A stretch of DNA of 64,000 nucleotides, taken from the NCBI GenBank assembly GCA_008828725.1, contig MEHQ01003947.1, positions 1 to 64,000 on the forward strand. The letters run 5' to 3'. Position numbers and translations under genes: made by a program. How positions within the stretch are numbered: position 1 is the first letter of the stretch; each line of letters opens with the position of its first letter. This stretch comes from Saccharina japonica (lineage: Eukaryota; Sar; Phaeophyceae; Laminariales; Laminariaceae). A model generated the notes under the pieces. The model saw nothing but the letters and a program-made list of their open reading frames with translations, searched no databases and was not told the DNA's origin. Shown here piece by piece: positions 33,709 through 45,189 of the stretch.

Positions 33709-36700
33709 GGTGTTATAAGATTTGCCCTGGCTCCATTGATATTGGTTGGTTGCACACCTACCTTGTACGGTTCAATCAATGTCTAGTATTTTTGGTCCAT
33801 GAACCTTACACGCGGGTTAATAGTAATTGTATCGCAAATACAAACATATTTTCAAAGACCTGCAGATCAAAGGGGTGCGCCTTTTCGAGCCTGAAAGCGT
33901 TCACGCCATGCTCACTATAGGCAGTGCCCCAGGAATAAAGGCTATTAACTCTAGGTGTTTTCCTGCCTTCTAAACAACTACGCAGAACGTCGACAGCATG
34001 CTGTTGAACACTCTGGCCGGAGTTCTTGCTGCGGCTGGCGACGACGACAACGACGACGACAACATCAACGATGACCTCGTTACCGCAGGCAGTATGTGTT
34101 GAACCGAGTACTTTATACGCTTCCCGTACGTTTGCAAACTCACGAACCCACGGCGTGTGTGTTTTCCCGTTCACCAGAGGATTACAAAAAATCAACTAAA
34201 AGCAATCCTCTTCGTTTGTGGTCCCGCGTAGTGCTTCGCTGGAATGACAGGTCTGCTAATCACCGCGCACTTCTCAAGACCTACGATCGAGAAGTTTTCT
34301 TCGCCGGCATCCTCGTCCAGGTCTAACCTTTTGTCACAACATCGATCGTTCTCGAGGAAAATATCACCGTTGTTGTCACCACGCGCTTTATTGAAGAAAA
34401 CGTCGGTGTTGTTGTCTCCGCGCGGTTTTTCGGGGAGAAGAATGCCGGTCGTAGATGAGGCCGCGTGCAACGAAAACGGTGGTGGCGCTACGAAAGAGGA
34501 TGGCGGCGATTGCAAGGAAGATGGTGACGTTAATGCCGCCAGCCCGACCGTTCCAAAGGCAAGCAGGGCCAGCAAAGATAAACTACCCAGTTTGGGTGGA
34601 CTCTGCAGAAAGATAGTACCGACAGAGTCGTATGCTGGCTCGTCGGCTTGATTGTGGCGGCTGCCCCCGAACGTGCGGTGCGATGTAGCAAACTAGCAGG
34701 CATACACTGGTGTTTTACGAATAATTTTGGTTCCAGGAGGTGCTAAGCGCCGACCGGCTTCCGCATGCGGTATACCTGGCAAACGGTATGCAGTATATCT
34801 CCCCCCAACCTCCCCCACCACGTGAATTGGGTGAGAGTTTCAAGTTTTCGTTTGGGATGCGCAATAGAGTGACTGTGCGTGCTCCTGCACTGCTGTTGCT
34901 GCCCACGGTGTACGTCGTACCGCCACAAGCAATATCATTTTCGGGTGGTGGGGGTACTGCTATTCGCGGTGGAACACGTTTTTCCTTGTGTATTTGTTCT
35001 CCACCAGAGATCGTGGCCGGGGTAGCAACTAGGGGATGATGGGGTTTACGCAAGCACGCAAGTAAGAGCATCAATTATGCTCGTTTTTTTCTATCGTTTT
35101 TTGTATATAGTAGTGGGGGATATGTGAGGCGGTTAGATGCTTGGTGTTCCGCGCATGTGTGGTTGATATTAGGAGAACATGTTGAGCCTCAGGCAAGATT
35201 GCCTTGCTTACGAAAGGCGTGGGATATGATATAGTACTTCTGCCGCGACCGTAAGCTAAAGCCGCTTAAACCCCCCTGCAAAACGTACTCGGATCTCTAA
35301 ACGTTTTTATCATAGAAAAGAGATACCGCGCCGCTCCTCTACGAAAATCGCGTCTTCGTTGTGTGGTTTACGGGGTGTGGGGTCGAGGTACATGTGTATC
35401 TGTTACTTTCGGCATGATCCGATGTGATGCTTCGACAACAGTTTCTTGGGCCATGTGCGAGATAACAAGAGGAGCACAAATGTGGTTTTGGATGCAATGC
35501 TCCAAGAAAAACGCCAGGGGCCACCGCGCACCGGGTAGAGTGTACAGATCGGGGCTGGAGATATAACTTATGCTACTGCGTGATAATACGACGCTGGTTG
35601 GTTCTGACTAGCGTATTGTCCAGTGATAACCTGGCTTGGTCTCATTTAGACGTTACCTTTTGTAGTATAGTCTCGAAATTTCCAGGGCAATAACCCTTCG
35701 AGGCTGGGAAGGACACGCAAGCCCAGCATCATAGCCCTGACCGAGTTCGATCCCTGAACAATTGGTTATATGCTGCAACGAAGGAAAGGCTTCAACTTGC
35801 ACGATCACACTGCAACAAATGCCCTATCATAGTGCAACGAAGGAAGGAGTCAACATGCACACTACACTACAGTACTCTCGTTGTCGCTCGGGTTAGGGCG
35901 TGTTCGTTCAACAAATGCGGGGGCTGCCAAACGAATCCCGCGGCTGCCATATACCATATCTTGCCATGCAGTCTAGGCAGTGTTTCCACAGCCGTGTATT
36001 TATTGGGGGTGCGGGGTAATGTCGCGCGGAAAAGGTACCTTGCTGCTAAGTTACCATACGACACCCTGTCACTCACGAAGTCGCATTCAGCATGCTGTGT
36101 TAGGCACAACCCCCATGATGTTTGGGTTCCCCTCAATCCCTTACACCCCTCCCGTCCTTGTTAAACTCGTACTGCAGTGGCTGTTCGCACCACGCTGGGG
36201 AGGAAACGCGGTTTACATGTTAACGTCTACTTGGTATAATTTAGTACTACGAGTAGTGACGAGGTGAACGGAGTAAGGCTGCCTGGTACACATACCGTAG
36301 GCTGCGTGCATTTGAAGAAATACGCACCAATACGAGCAATCGAAATCTCGCCGCATGTAAATAGACAGGAGCTCGGCAATCGTGGCCAACTGAAGACTTA
36401 AAACGAAACAGGTCTTACGTGTTAGCCCAAGCTCGCTCGCTTTGTAGACGTCGGGTTTGTGGAAATTCATGACGTACAACTCTAGAAACCAATGATGAAA
36501 AAATACGACAGACAAATGGATAGACTGGCAGACAGCGAGACAAACAAAAAAATATAGCTTACTTTAACAATGGAAGATTGTCTATACACACCCCGCAATT
36601 AATCAAGGGAAATGAAGCCTACACGCAACCGGAGACATGATTGACACATATTCCGGCAATGGAAGTCGCGGCGCCTCTAGTCCACAAAGGGCGTGAGAAG

Positions 36701-36722
36701 CCCACGTATTTTTACGTAGAAG
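33709..36722. other. Duplicate of 22551-25564; no recognised gene
   Basis: Contains the second copy of the doubtful 135-codon ORF (34244-34651). Nothing else to add to the first copy. Confidence 0.6.
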
Positions 36723-36904
36723 TGTGGGTGCCAGGCTCTCGGCCCAACCGTCGCATGGATATGCCCTGCGTCGGTTTCACCATTCGTCAAGGTCATAAAT
36801 ATCTGAATATTATGGTACTACTGTAGTCTTTTGTATTGCGAGACTACTTGCCGTGTTCGTCAGCCCCGTATGTTGTCCCGTGCACAACTAACGACTGACG
36901 ACAC

Positions 36905-37130
36905 TGTTCGTTTGGATCGTGTCAGCAACGACGGTTACAAAAGTTGTAGAGGGTTGCGTATATATTCGCAGGCGTTATTGTGGAATTCTTGCCTCGTGCG
37001 GGAGGAGGGTTCGAGCACTCCGCTCTCTCTCCGCTCTCTCTCTCTCGCTCTGTCTTCTAATGCAACGACCTTGAAACATCTCATCAGACTGCGGGGCAGT
37101 CAGGGCATCCAGACTTGCAATCTACGAACA
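36905..37130 (+). repeat. Solo Copia LTR with GACAC target duplication
   Basis: The same 226-bp LTR, flanked by GACAC at 36900-36904 and GACAC at 37131-37135, and sitting in repeat A. No internal Copia sequence adjoins it. Its first 157 bases equal the 5' LTR at 25747; all four differences are in the last 69 bases, the pattern expected if it was formed from the 5' part of one LTR and the 3' part of the other. Confidence 0.92.
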
Positions 37131-37860
37131 GACACCCTCCTTGAATGAGCGGAAAGGGCAGTCTGCCACACGCATCGTTAATCCAGCTTGTCGTTAAGCC
37201 TGGATACTCCAACAACCTGGCGTCTCCTCGACGCTACTCAGACAATAAAGGAAAGTGCTACAGACTCAAGCCGAACCTGTGAGTTCGTACTCATATTAGC
37301 GTCGACGGCAGGCCACAGTACTCATAGCACAATAAGACACAGATATCGGTGACCTCGACGAATGGTGAAACCGACGCAGGGGATATCCATGTGACGGTTG
37401 GGCCGAGAGTCAATCTCCCTTCTAAATATTCGAAACGTGTACTTGGTTCTCCAGTATTTCACTGTCAAACAATGGGGGACGATGTGGGTGCCAGGCTCTC
37501 GGCCCAACCGTCACATGGATATGCCCTGCATCGGTTTCACCCTTCGTTGACGTCATCGATATCTGTATATTATCGTACTACTGTGGTCGTTCGTATTCCG
37601 AGACTACTTGCCGTGTTCGTCAGCCCCGTATGTTGTCCCGTGCATAAGTAATGACCGATGACACCCAAGACCCTTGAATGCGTGGCAAGGGCAATCCCCC
37701 TTGCCACACACTTTGTATCGTTCATCCAGCTTGTCATCAAGCCTAGATGCTCGAACAGCCTGGCGTCTCCTCGACGCTACTCAGACAATAAAGGGAAGTG
37801 CTTCGTACAGAATCAAGCCAATCTCGAGTCCGTACTCATCGAAGGGCCACTTTTGGTTTT
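37131..37860. repeat. Repeat A continuation, inverted part and further copy
   Basis: 37131-37300 continues the repeat A unit split by the LTR (AGCTTGTCGTTAAGCCTGG, GACGCTACTCAGACAATAAA). 37300-37420 is an inverted 5' piece, and 37433-37850 a further direct copy with GTGGGTGCCAGGCTCTCGGC. The arrangement is the same as at 12884-14212. Confidence 0.7.
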
Positions 37861-38623
37861 TAAACTAAAACTAAACGCGCCCAAAAATGCGTGTGTTTGA
37901 TACCTGCAGCTATTTTATACCGAGTAAGAGCTGGCTCCAGTGACAGCCAGAACTTTGCGGTTTCGTAAACTTTGCACATTGGTTTTTGAGAGATGGAAAG
38001 CGAAAATTGGCATGGTTGTGCGTCATGACCATATGAAAAAACTTACGGCTGACCGTTTTTCAATACAAATACTTCGTTGTTTAGGTGCAGTTTACCCAAA
38101 ACAAATAGATTGCTTTCGACAACTTTGACCCTCCCTGATGCACAAAATAAAATTATTTTTTAAGAAAGGACCTCCGTGTTTTTTTTTCGTATTGTCGTTA
38201 CGCACAACTGTGCCAAGTTTGGTTTGGTTTTCCAACTTTTAAAGGCAAAAGTGCGAAAACGATTCCCGTTAAGAGTAAAGTATTCCCTTGGGTTTCCACA
38301 GTGCTCAATACACTGTTTTAGCACTTTGTCAGGCATATTATCACAACAACCATGTACGGCTCGCAGAACAAAAAACAATGACATGTACGTTCTCCCTTTG
38401 TTGGTGCGCTCATGTCAACACGTCTCGTTTCGAGTTACTCGGCGTATTGACCGATACATGGCCTGAGCAAAAGTCAATTAGATTTTACTATAGGAAGCTA
38501 AAGTCCTTACAAAAATAACGCTTCCATAAGACTAACAATTACCGCAAACTACAACTGGCAAGCCAGAAAACTCTCCGCCGATATGTCCCCCTTGTTCATG
38601 CGGTCGTGTGATATATTTTGCAA
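37861..38623. other. AT-rich stretch, no gene recognised
   Basis: Lower GC than its neighbours, with T-rich runs. Short frames on both strands lack motifs. CCTTTGTTGGTGCGCTC and similar segments gave no recognisable family. Confidence 0.4.
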
Positions 38624-39439
38624 TAGGGAGAGTTGCCTCCTGGAGGTGCAGGTTTGTCGGTGCTGAGATACTCGTCCATCAGTCATTTCATTGCTGTCGC
38701 TCTTACTCCATGAAGAGCATAACTACAGGAAACAGAAACCAGGGAGACGATGCAGACACACACAGCAGTGGTAGACAGAGGGGAACCACGAGCACACTGT
38801 TATTCCGGTTCCACTTATCTACCATGTGCATCTCATTTGAGAGGTGTAACATCACTTCTTCTAATAATCCCAACAACGTTCCCATATATATATGCGTTTG
38901 GACTCCATCACATTAGACCACCCTGAATAGTCGAAGATGCAGATCGCACGACGATCAAAATATGCCAACAACACTTCCAGGAATCGGACAGGGAGGTCGA
39001 AGATGCGGCCATTCGGAACAACCAAGATATACTAGATTCGCCTCACCCCTCGGAATGAGGCTACGAAGCCTCTGGCAAGAACGAACACCCCCCCTGGAGC
39101 TGAAAGACGAACCTCGGGTCGGGGATACATTCTTAAGATGCCAACAGTAAACGGGCTATGGGAGAACTCCCGTCGACGCCATGTGTAAGAGCGAGTTGCC
39201 TTTTTGGGGTAGAGGTTTGTCGATGTTGAGTTACTCGCCCATCATGTTGCTAGTCTTTCCATTGCTGTCGCTCTTACTCCACCAAGAGCCTAACTACAGG
39301 ATACAGAAACCAGGGAGACGATGAAGATACACGAAGCAGTGGTAGACAGAGGGGAACCACAATCCCACCAATATTCCGGTTCCCCTATAATCTACCATGT
39401 GCACCTCATTTGAGAGGTGTAACATCACTTCTTCTAACT
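38624..39439 (+). repeat. Repeat C: one full ~563-bp unit plus a partial unit
   Basis: The unit starts GAGTTGCCT...GGTTTGTCGG, passes CATTGCTGTCGCTCTTACTC, ACAGAAACCAGGGAGACGAT and CACCTCATTTGAGAGGTG (a small hairpin; CATCTC in the full unit), and ends GTCGACGCCATGTGTAA. The full unit is 38624-39186; the second is cut at 39439 just after the hairpin, and similar sequence resumes at 43300. Confidence 0.75.
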
Positions 39440-40384
39440 TTTGTTTCCCTTCAAAATCAGTTTTTGACTTACTATTAGTATAGAGCTCCTCAAGTAACCA
39501 CCCTCGGAAAAAACAAACGTGGTGCACCTTGGCCGTATCATCGCATGCGTCTTTTTTTTTTTTTTTTTAATACATAATTTTTATTATTGTTTTTTGTTTT
39601 TTTTAATGCATTTGTTACCTATGTTGTGTTGTTATATAAATATACTTACTTATTTTTTTTCCCTCGCCGGCGAGGGGTGGCCGGGACCCTCTATAGGTGC
39701 GCCCTCAACCACGCCGCCATTCGTTATGGCGAATTCATACATATTTCACCGACGATGGCGGGGGGGGGGGGGGGTGGCCGAGGTCTGTATTCCCCGACTC
39801 TGTGTCCCCCCCCCCCGTCCCCTCTGCCACACACACGTCTGTGTATCGTCTACCGCACAGCCCCTGGGCGAGTAATGCAGAACGCATGGGCGTCAAAGCA
39901 AAAACACACCCCGATCAGCAAAAACAAAAACGCAACCCCCTTATGAGATAGTCGCTTCTGCGTCGACCGCCACCCTGTCCCAAATGTGCTTATCAGACGG
40001 GGCGCCCGATCCCACACCGGTCGGCGTGGGTCGTGCGTCCCGTGGCGGGGGGTTAATCCCCCCCGCCCAACACGAATTCGAGAAACAGGGGGCGGTCAAC
40101 AGCAGCAGGGCGGTACCTCGCGAGGAGTTGCGTATGAGTATAACTTTCTCGGTCAGTGTCTATGTCGGTCGGTCGGTTCTCCCCACTATACGTGCTGTGC
40201 GGTGGTAAAGGAAACAAACAAGCGAGTTGGGGTTAGGGTTTCCCTCCTCCCAAACAGTCGCTCATCGACCCCAACGTATGTCGCTGTTGGTCTCGGTCTA
40301 TATGTGTGCCTATATGTATACCGGTGGGCCATCCGGGCCGTCTCGTTTTTTTTTTTTTGTTTCTCTCTCTCTTTCTCGCGGGGC

Positions 40385-41500
40385 GGGTGGTCGTACCGAT
40401 ATGTTTTCATCGTGCGTTTCCACCCGGGTCGTAATGCTCTCTGTCTCCACAGAGAGCCCACTCCTCGCTGTCTCAACAGCAGGCAACTCTTGGCGACCAT
40501 ACATCGAGTGTTTCCATCGTGCATTCCCGCCCAACTCGGGCCGGAGGGAGGTTAGTATTTTTCTCCCCCCCGTGCCGCCGTGTCCGCTGTATTTTCGCAG
40601 CGGACCTGCTCCCCCCCCCCACTGTCTCAACAGCAGGAGGCTCGTGCATGCATAGGAACATAATTAAAGGACAAAATAAAACGGGTGAGGGAATATATAT
40701 AGGCCCCAGGCCTCCCCCTGGTATTTTCTTTTACTCTATATACACATCTATATATATTTCTTCTTTTCACGCCGGTGGTCGTACCGATATGTTTTCATCG
40801 TTCGTTTCCACTCGGGTCGTGATGCCCTCTGTCTCCACAGAGAGCCCGCTGCTCGCTGTCTCCACCGCAAGCAACTCTGGGCGGTCGTGCGTCGAGTGTT
40901 TTTCATCGTGCATTCCCGACCCAACTCAAGCCGGAGGGAGGTGAATATTTACTCCCTCTCGAGCAGACGCGCCCGCTGTATTCGCAGCGGGCCTGCCCCC
41001 CCCCCCTGTCTCCACAGCGGGCGGCTCGTGCGTACATAAGGACATAATTAAAGGACAAATAAACGGATGGGAAAATATATAGGCCACAAGCCACCCCCCT
41101 GTTTTTTCCTTCTGTCCCTACGCAGGTGGTCGTACCGATTTTTTTTTTTATGTTTTCATCGTGCGTTTCCACCTGAGCCGAAGCGCTCGCCGTCTCCAAC
41201 GGCGAGCCTGCTCCTTGCTGTCTCCACAGCAAGCGGCACCGTGTCGGTCGTGCATCGATATGTTTTCATCGCACACGGCAGTCTTGTCTCCACAGGACGC
41301 CAACTCAAGATTATCATGGCGGCTAATACTCCGAGATATTTCCATGAGTATCATGCCTAATAGCACTGTCTCCACAGCAAGCGGCACCGTGTCGGTCGTG
41401 CGTCGATATGTTTTCAGTGCACACAGCAGTATGCCTCCACAGCACACCGACTCAATATCAATATAGCGGCCAATACTCCGAGATGTTTTCATGAGCATCA
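40385..41500 (+). repeat. Hairpin-rich imperfect tandem repeat
   Basis: Units begin GGTGGTCGTACCGAT with GTTTTCATCGTGCGTTTCCA (near 40385, 40770 and 41125; a partial unit near 41365). Inside are short perfect hairpins with TCTCCA-type loops: stem GCTCTCTG at 40436-40457, GCTCGCCG at 41185-41207, CTTGCTG at 41214-41233; and a second type, GTCCGCTG at 40582-40605 versus GCCCGCTG at 40971-40992. Stem differences between units are paired. A conserved ACATAATTAAAGGACAAA follows the first two units (near 40660 and 41043). Function unknown; no frame is conserved across units. Confidence 0.7.
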
Positions 41501-42816
41501 TGCCTAGCGCTTGTAAACAGACGGTACTCGTAGTGTATGTATATATGATACATATCTCCCAAAACTGGCGTTTTTTGTCCTCGGTGTTTTGTTTTTGTTT
41601 TGTTTTTGTTTGTTTTGTTTCTATATCTTCGCTCTCTTTGTGTGCGTGTTTACGGACATGCGCCCGTTGTCTCCAAAACCGGATCGTCCTACCCTCTTCG
41701 AAAATGTATCATAAACGTGTTTTCGTTGTGCGTGCATGTACCACGAGACATACCTTCGTACGAATAAACCTGCGTCTCTCTGCCTCTCTTCCGTGCAGCC
41801 GCGCCTATACTCGTGCTCTCGTGCGTGCGTACGCATGCATAACCACGCGCTGTTTTTTTTTTTTTTTTTGCACAATACCTAATGAGATCATAAGTCTTAT
41901 ATGAGTGCGGGTGTTCATCGACTTTCTCGCGGTGTCGTACCTGTTAGCTATTTTTTTAACGTACCCTCTCTTAAATCGGGGTACCCACTCACTGCTGTAT
42001 CATATGTATTCGTACAGCAGAACATACCAATAGGTTTTACATATGTATGTGTAAGATTAATATTAATATGTGCCATACGTATAAAACAAAATGTGTACTT
42101 GGTTGAAATACCAACGTATACATTTTTTTTTGTATTGTACGTAACCCAGACCCCCATAATATAAGACAGGAAGCACACAAAAACTAAGTGGATTTCTTAG
42201 GCAGGTATACAATATGATATGCGTATGATACAATATCGCATGCTGTTGTTTTGATATTAATAGTAGGTTTTCGATTCGCCCTTGCGCCACTCCCCCAGGC
42301 ACGTCCCGGAGGGGAACCTTGTATGTAGTACGTACTCGTATATACCTGAAAAACAAGTTGAATACAAAACCGGAATACGCGTATCGAACAATACACGTAT
42401 CGGACGTTTTGCTCGTTTGTGTCACCAATCGACAGCACAGGGCGTGCCGCCATGACATCATCTCGGATAAGATGTGCGTACCTGGTTATTATGCTGACCA
42501 CCAGGTACGATACGTGACCTCGTGACCCTAACCCTAGCCCTATGTGTATAAGATGTACGAGTATAATACCTGGTTATAGTATCAGTCCTGGTACATACTC
42601 GTATACTTTGTATATATGCATGAACAAAACACACTGGTATATAAACACACTGGTATATATGTACGAGTACTCGTACCTGGTATGTATTGTTTCATACCTG
42701 GTATCATACCTGGCATTGTTTGTGACATATTATACATATATATTTCTCTCCTTTTTTTCTCTCTCTGAGAACCATCGCCCACAGCGCTAACTCTCAACTC
42801 GGTATCACATTCCGTT

Positions 42817-43209
42817 TTGTTACGCACCCACAGAGCGCCCACACGTACCACGTTGTTTTGGAGTACGACGGTTTTCCCCTGTCAGCAGATCCCACCGGAT
42901 GCAGCAGCCTTCTCGGAGTCTCATGGCACTGTCCACCATACGATCTCGGAGTCAGCATCATCCACCATCATCGCGGGAACACCTGGCTTGGCTGCCCAGA
43001 AGAAAAAAGGGGGGCACAAATTCCTGGCTTGGCTGCCCAAACCAGCGACTACCCCACGTGTGCTTACACTTGCAGCAGGAGCCTCGTGCTTGCTTGCGGT
43101 CGACGTGGGGATGCTGACCTGCACTTGGTGCCTTTCTCGAAAGGAGTGGCTACCTGCAGGTCCCTACCAAACACCAAAACCAACCATTCTCTATCCCAGT
43201 CCCCGGTAA
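42817..43209 (+). CDS. Unassigned ORF, possible exon
   Basis: An open stretch of about 130 codons whose 5' limit (TTG-type) is arbitrary. It contains a near-repeat (TPGLAAQKKKGG, then FLAWLPKP) and a hydrophobic part (VLTLAAGASCLLAVDVGMLT) followed by WCLSRKEW. A good donor, CCCCG|GTAAGG, lies near 43209, so it may be an exon. AATAAA follows at 43232. No homologous copy in the window and no family recognised. Confidence 0.25.
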   Translation: MLRTHRAPTRTTLFWSTTVFPCQQIPPDAAAFSESHGTVHHTISESASSTIIAGTPGLAAQKKKGGHKFLAWLPKPATTPRVLTLAAGASCLLAVDVGMLTCTWCLSRKEWLPAGPYQTPKPTILYPSPR

Positions 43210-43299
43210 GGACAGGCTTCATTCTCTCTACCAATAAACCCTGTTTTGTTCGTTACTCCGTTGCGGAGGCCGTTACTTCATCTACGTACAAAACTACCC

Positions 43300-43955
43300 G
43301 TGCACCTCATTTGAGAGGTGTAACATCACTTCTTCTAATAATCCCAACAACGTTCTCATATATATACGTATGGACTCCATCACATTAGCCCACCCTGCAT
43401 AGTCGAAGATGCAGATCGCACGACGATCAAAATATGTCAAGAACACTTCCAGGAATAGGACAGGGAGGTCGAAGATGCGGCCATTCGAAACAACCAAGAT
43501 ATATTATATTCGCCTCACCCCTCGGAATGAGGCTACGAAGCCTCTGGCAAGAACGAACACCCACTCTGGAGCTGAAAGACGAACCCCGGGCCGGGGATAC
43601 ACTCTTGAGATGTCAACAGTAAACGGGCTATGGGAGAACTGCCGTCGACGCCATGTGTAATAGCGAGTTGCCTTTATAGGGTGCAGGTTTGTCGGTGTTG
43701 AGATACTCGCCCATCATGTTACTAGTCCTTCCATTGCTGTCGCTCTTACTCGATCAAGACATCACTACAGGATACAGAAACCAGGGAGACGATGCAGATA
43801 CACGAAGCAGTGGTAGACAGAGGGGAACCAAGCACACCGCTATTCTGGTTCCCCTAATCCACCATGTGCACCTCATTTGAGAGGTGTGACATCACGTCTT
43901 CTAATAATCCTAACCACGTTCCCATATAAACCGTATGGACTCCATCATGCTTTAG
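43300..43955 (+). repeat. Repeat C, remaining parts of two units
   Basis: 43300-43663 is the second half of a unit (ATCGCACGACGATCAAAATATG, CCTCACCCCTCGGAATGAGG), and 43664-43955 a further first half. Highly similar to 38848-39186 and 39187-39439. Confidence 0.72.
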
Positions 43956-44579
43956 TGTTGAAAACATGCAAAACCTATTCCGTTCGTTTTTACTCGAAGG
44001 TGGAGTTTATGCATTTTCCTGGAACGAACTACTACTGTAGTATTTTTTTTCAATGCCACGCTCGTATATTAACTGGTATCGCATTCCCTACGTAGCCGAT
44101 CACCAGTATTAAATAACATAATAAGTGATGAGTGTTTTGTGCTGGTGTGTCTGCGACCAAATATGATCTTGACCCCGTAATGTTGCCCCCCTCAATCAAT
44201 GAAGGTGATAGTGTTCTAGTACCTGTTGGTAAAATGGGGAATGTTTATGGGCTCACCGTCTTTGCGAAATCGTCCTGCTGACGCTGGCATACTATCAACC
44301 AGACGAATCACCGGCCTACTATATGCTTCAAGAGGCCAGCTTACACCCCCCGTGCGTAGCACGCGCTATCGAAGTGTCACACGAAGCTTGAGCTTGCAAA
44401 GAGGAGTTTCGACCAAAGTCTCGATCTCACAGCTGATACTCGTAGGGTGATTCGAAAAAAACGATCGCCACAAGCCACGTATGTACGAAAATACAGGATA
44501 CGCCCGCGAGTAGGAAAGAGCCTACTGTACTATCAATAGTGTAATAAGAACAACAGGCCCAATTTTGGGGAGGCATGTA
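43956..44579. other. No gene recognised
   Basis: Ordinary-looking sequence. Short frames (for example 44226-44450) without motifs or splice support. Confidence 0.4.
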
Positions 44580-44817
44580 CATTATTTGACTTTTTCGTGG
44601 CAAGTGTGTCTCGACATGTCGCGACACGCCGCGACGTGTCGCGACATGCCGCGGCACGCCGCGACACCCCACGACGTGTCGTGACGAGTGTCGCGGCGAG
44701 TGTCGCTTACCCTAACCCTAACCCTAACCCTAACCCTACGTGTCGCGGCATGTCGCAAAATGCCGCGGCACGTGTCGCGACATGCCGCGACACGAACCAC
44801 GAAAAAGTCAAATAATG
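44580..44817. mobile_element. 238-bp inverted-repeat element with telomeric core
   Basis: Perfect 21-bp terminal inverted repeats (CATTATTTGACTTTTTCGTG plus one base, reverse complement at the right end). The arms consist of CG-rich near-palindromic words (CGACATGTCGCG, GCCGCGGCACG) in both orientations around a central CCCTAA tract. No clear target duplication at either end. No coding capacity. It could be a fold-back MITE or a recombination product; the class is unknown. Confidence 0.7.
44710..44738 (+). repeat. Interstitial telomere-type repeat (CCCTAA)4.8
   Basis: Four exact CCCTAA hexamers and CCCTA. With non-telomeric sequence on both sides it is interstitial. It shows that TTAGGG-type telomeres are plausible for the organism. 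Confidence 0.9.
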
Positions 44818-45060
44818 CCGTAGATCCGTGAGGCCCTTGTACCTGCACTGCACCAGGTACTTCAGTATACAGTACACGTACCGCTTTGTCAGCAGCTGGC
44901 AACAATGAGGGTTTTAAAGCATATCGGACCCGCAATAAATGGTGTTGTTGTTGAGGATATCGCTAGCGTCAAGTTTTCCCTTGCCTCCGAAGATTTAACA
45001 TCGCGCAGGGTCGCCAAGACTGTTCCCTGAAGCTCACTCGAAATACGAGGAGCTTCTTTT
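44818..45060. other. No gene recognised
   Basis: Short spacer between the inverted-repeat element and S2; contains CTGCACCAGGTACTTCAG. Confidence 0.4.
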
Positions 45061-45189
45061 TATTAATATTAACTAGCGGTACGGCCACGGCTCCGCCCGT
45101 GGCGCTAGCTTTGCGTTGCCCATAGTGGTATGTAAGTTACTCGCATTATGAACAGTGTGCTGTGATGTACCACTCTAAACCGAAACATT

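Larger units (their letters stand above)
30500..37130 (+). repeat. Second copy of 19342-25972 (offset 11158)
   Basis: 6631 bases equal to 19342-25972 as far as I can follow by eye, including length-variable poly-G tracts; the only differences seen are the four in the LTR. It contains the MITE end, the S1 3' part, copies of gene A's last two exons, repeat D, the 135-codon ORF and repeat A. It ends in a solo LTR. I interpret it as the alternative haplotype (or the right flank of the same locus) placed in tandem by assembly, not as a biological tandem duplication. Confidence 0.88.
39440..43299. other. 3.86-kb segment inserted within repeat C
   Basis: Interrupts repeat C, with about 39 bp (GTGCACCTCATTTGAGAGG onward) present at both junctions (39399-39439 and 43300-43339). 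Content: poly-T near 39550, poly-G/C tracts near 39760-39815, the hairpin repeat at 40385-41500, poly-T near 41850, TACCTGGTA-rich sequence near 42475-42710, short telomere-like motifs (GGGGTTAGGG at 40228, CCCTAACCCTAGCCC at 42526) and an ORF at 42817. No transposition protein recognised. Confidence 0.5.

Noticed and set aside
30500-37130. Recent biological tandem duplication
   Set aside because: The left edge coincides with an N and lies in mid-MITE, and the LTR and target-duplication pattern places both copies at one insertion site. Kept as an assembly or haplotype artefact unless reads show otherwise.
39986-40655. Overlapping long plus-strand frames (189 and 142 codons)
   Set aside because: They run through poly-T, poly-C and hairpin repeats; the frames are not conserved between repeat units.
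40200-41500. Possible CRISPR-like array
   Set aside because: Repeats are long and irregular, with no uniform short repeat-spacer structure, and the DNA is eukaryotic.
44710-44738. Chromosome end
   Set aside because: Fewer than five telomeric hexamers, with non-telomeric sequence continuing on both sides inside an inverted-repeat element.
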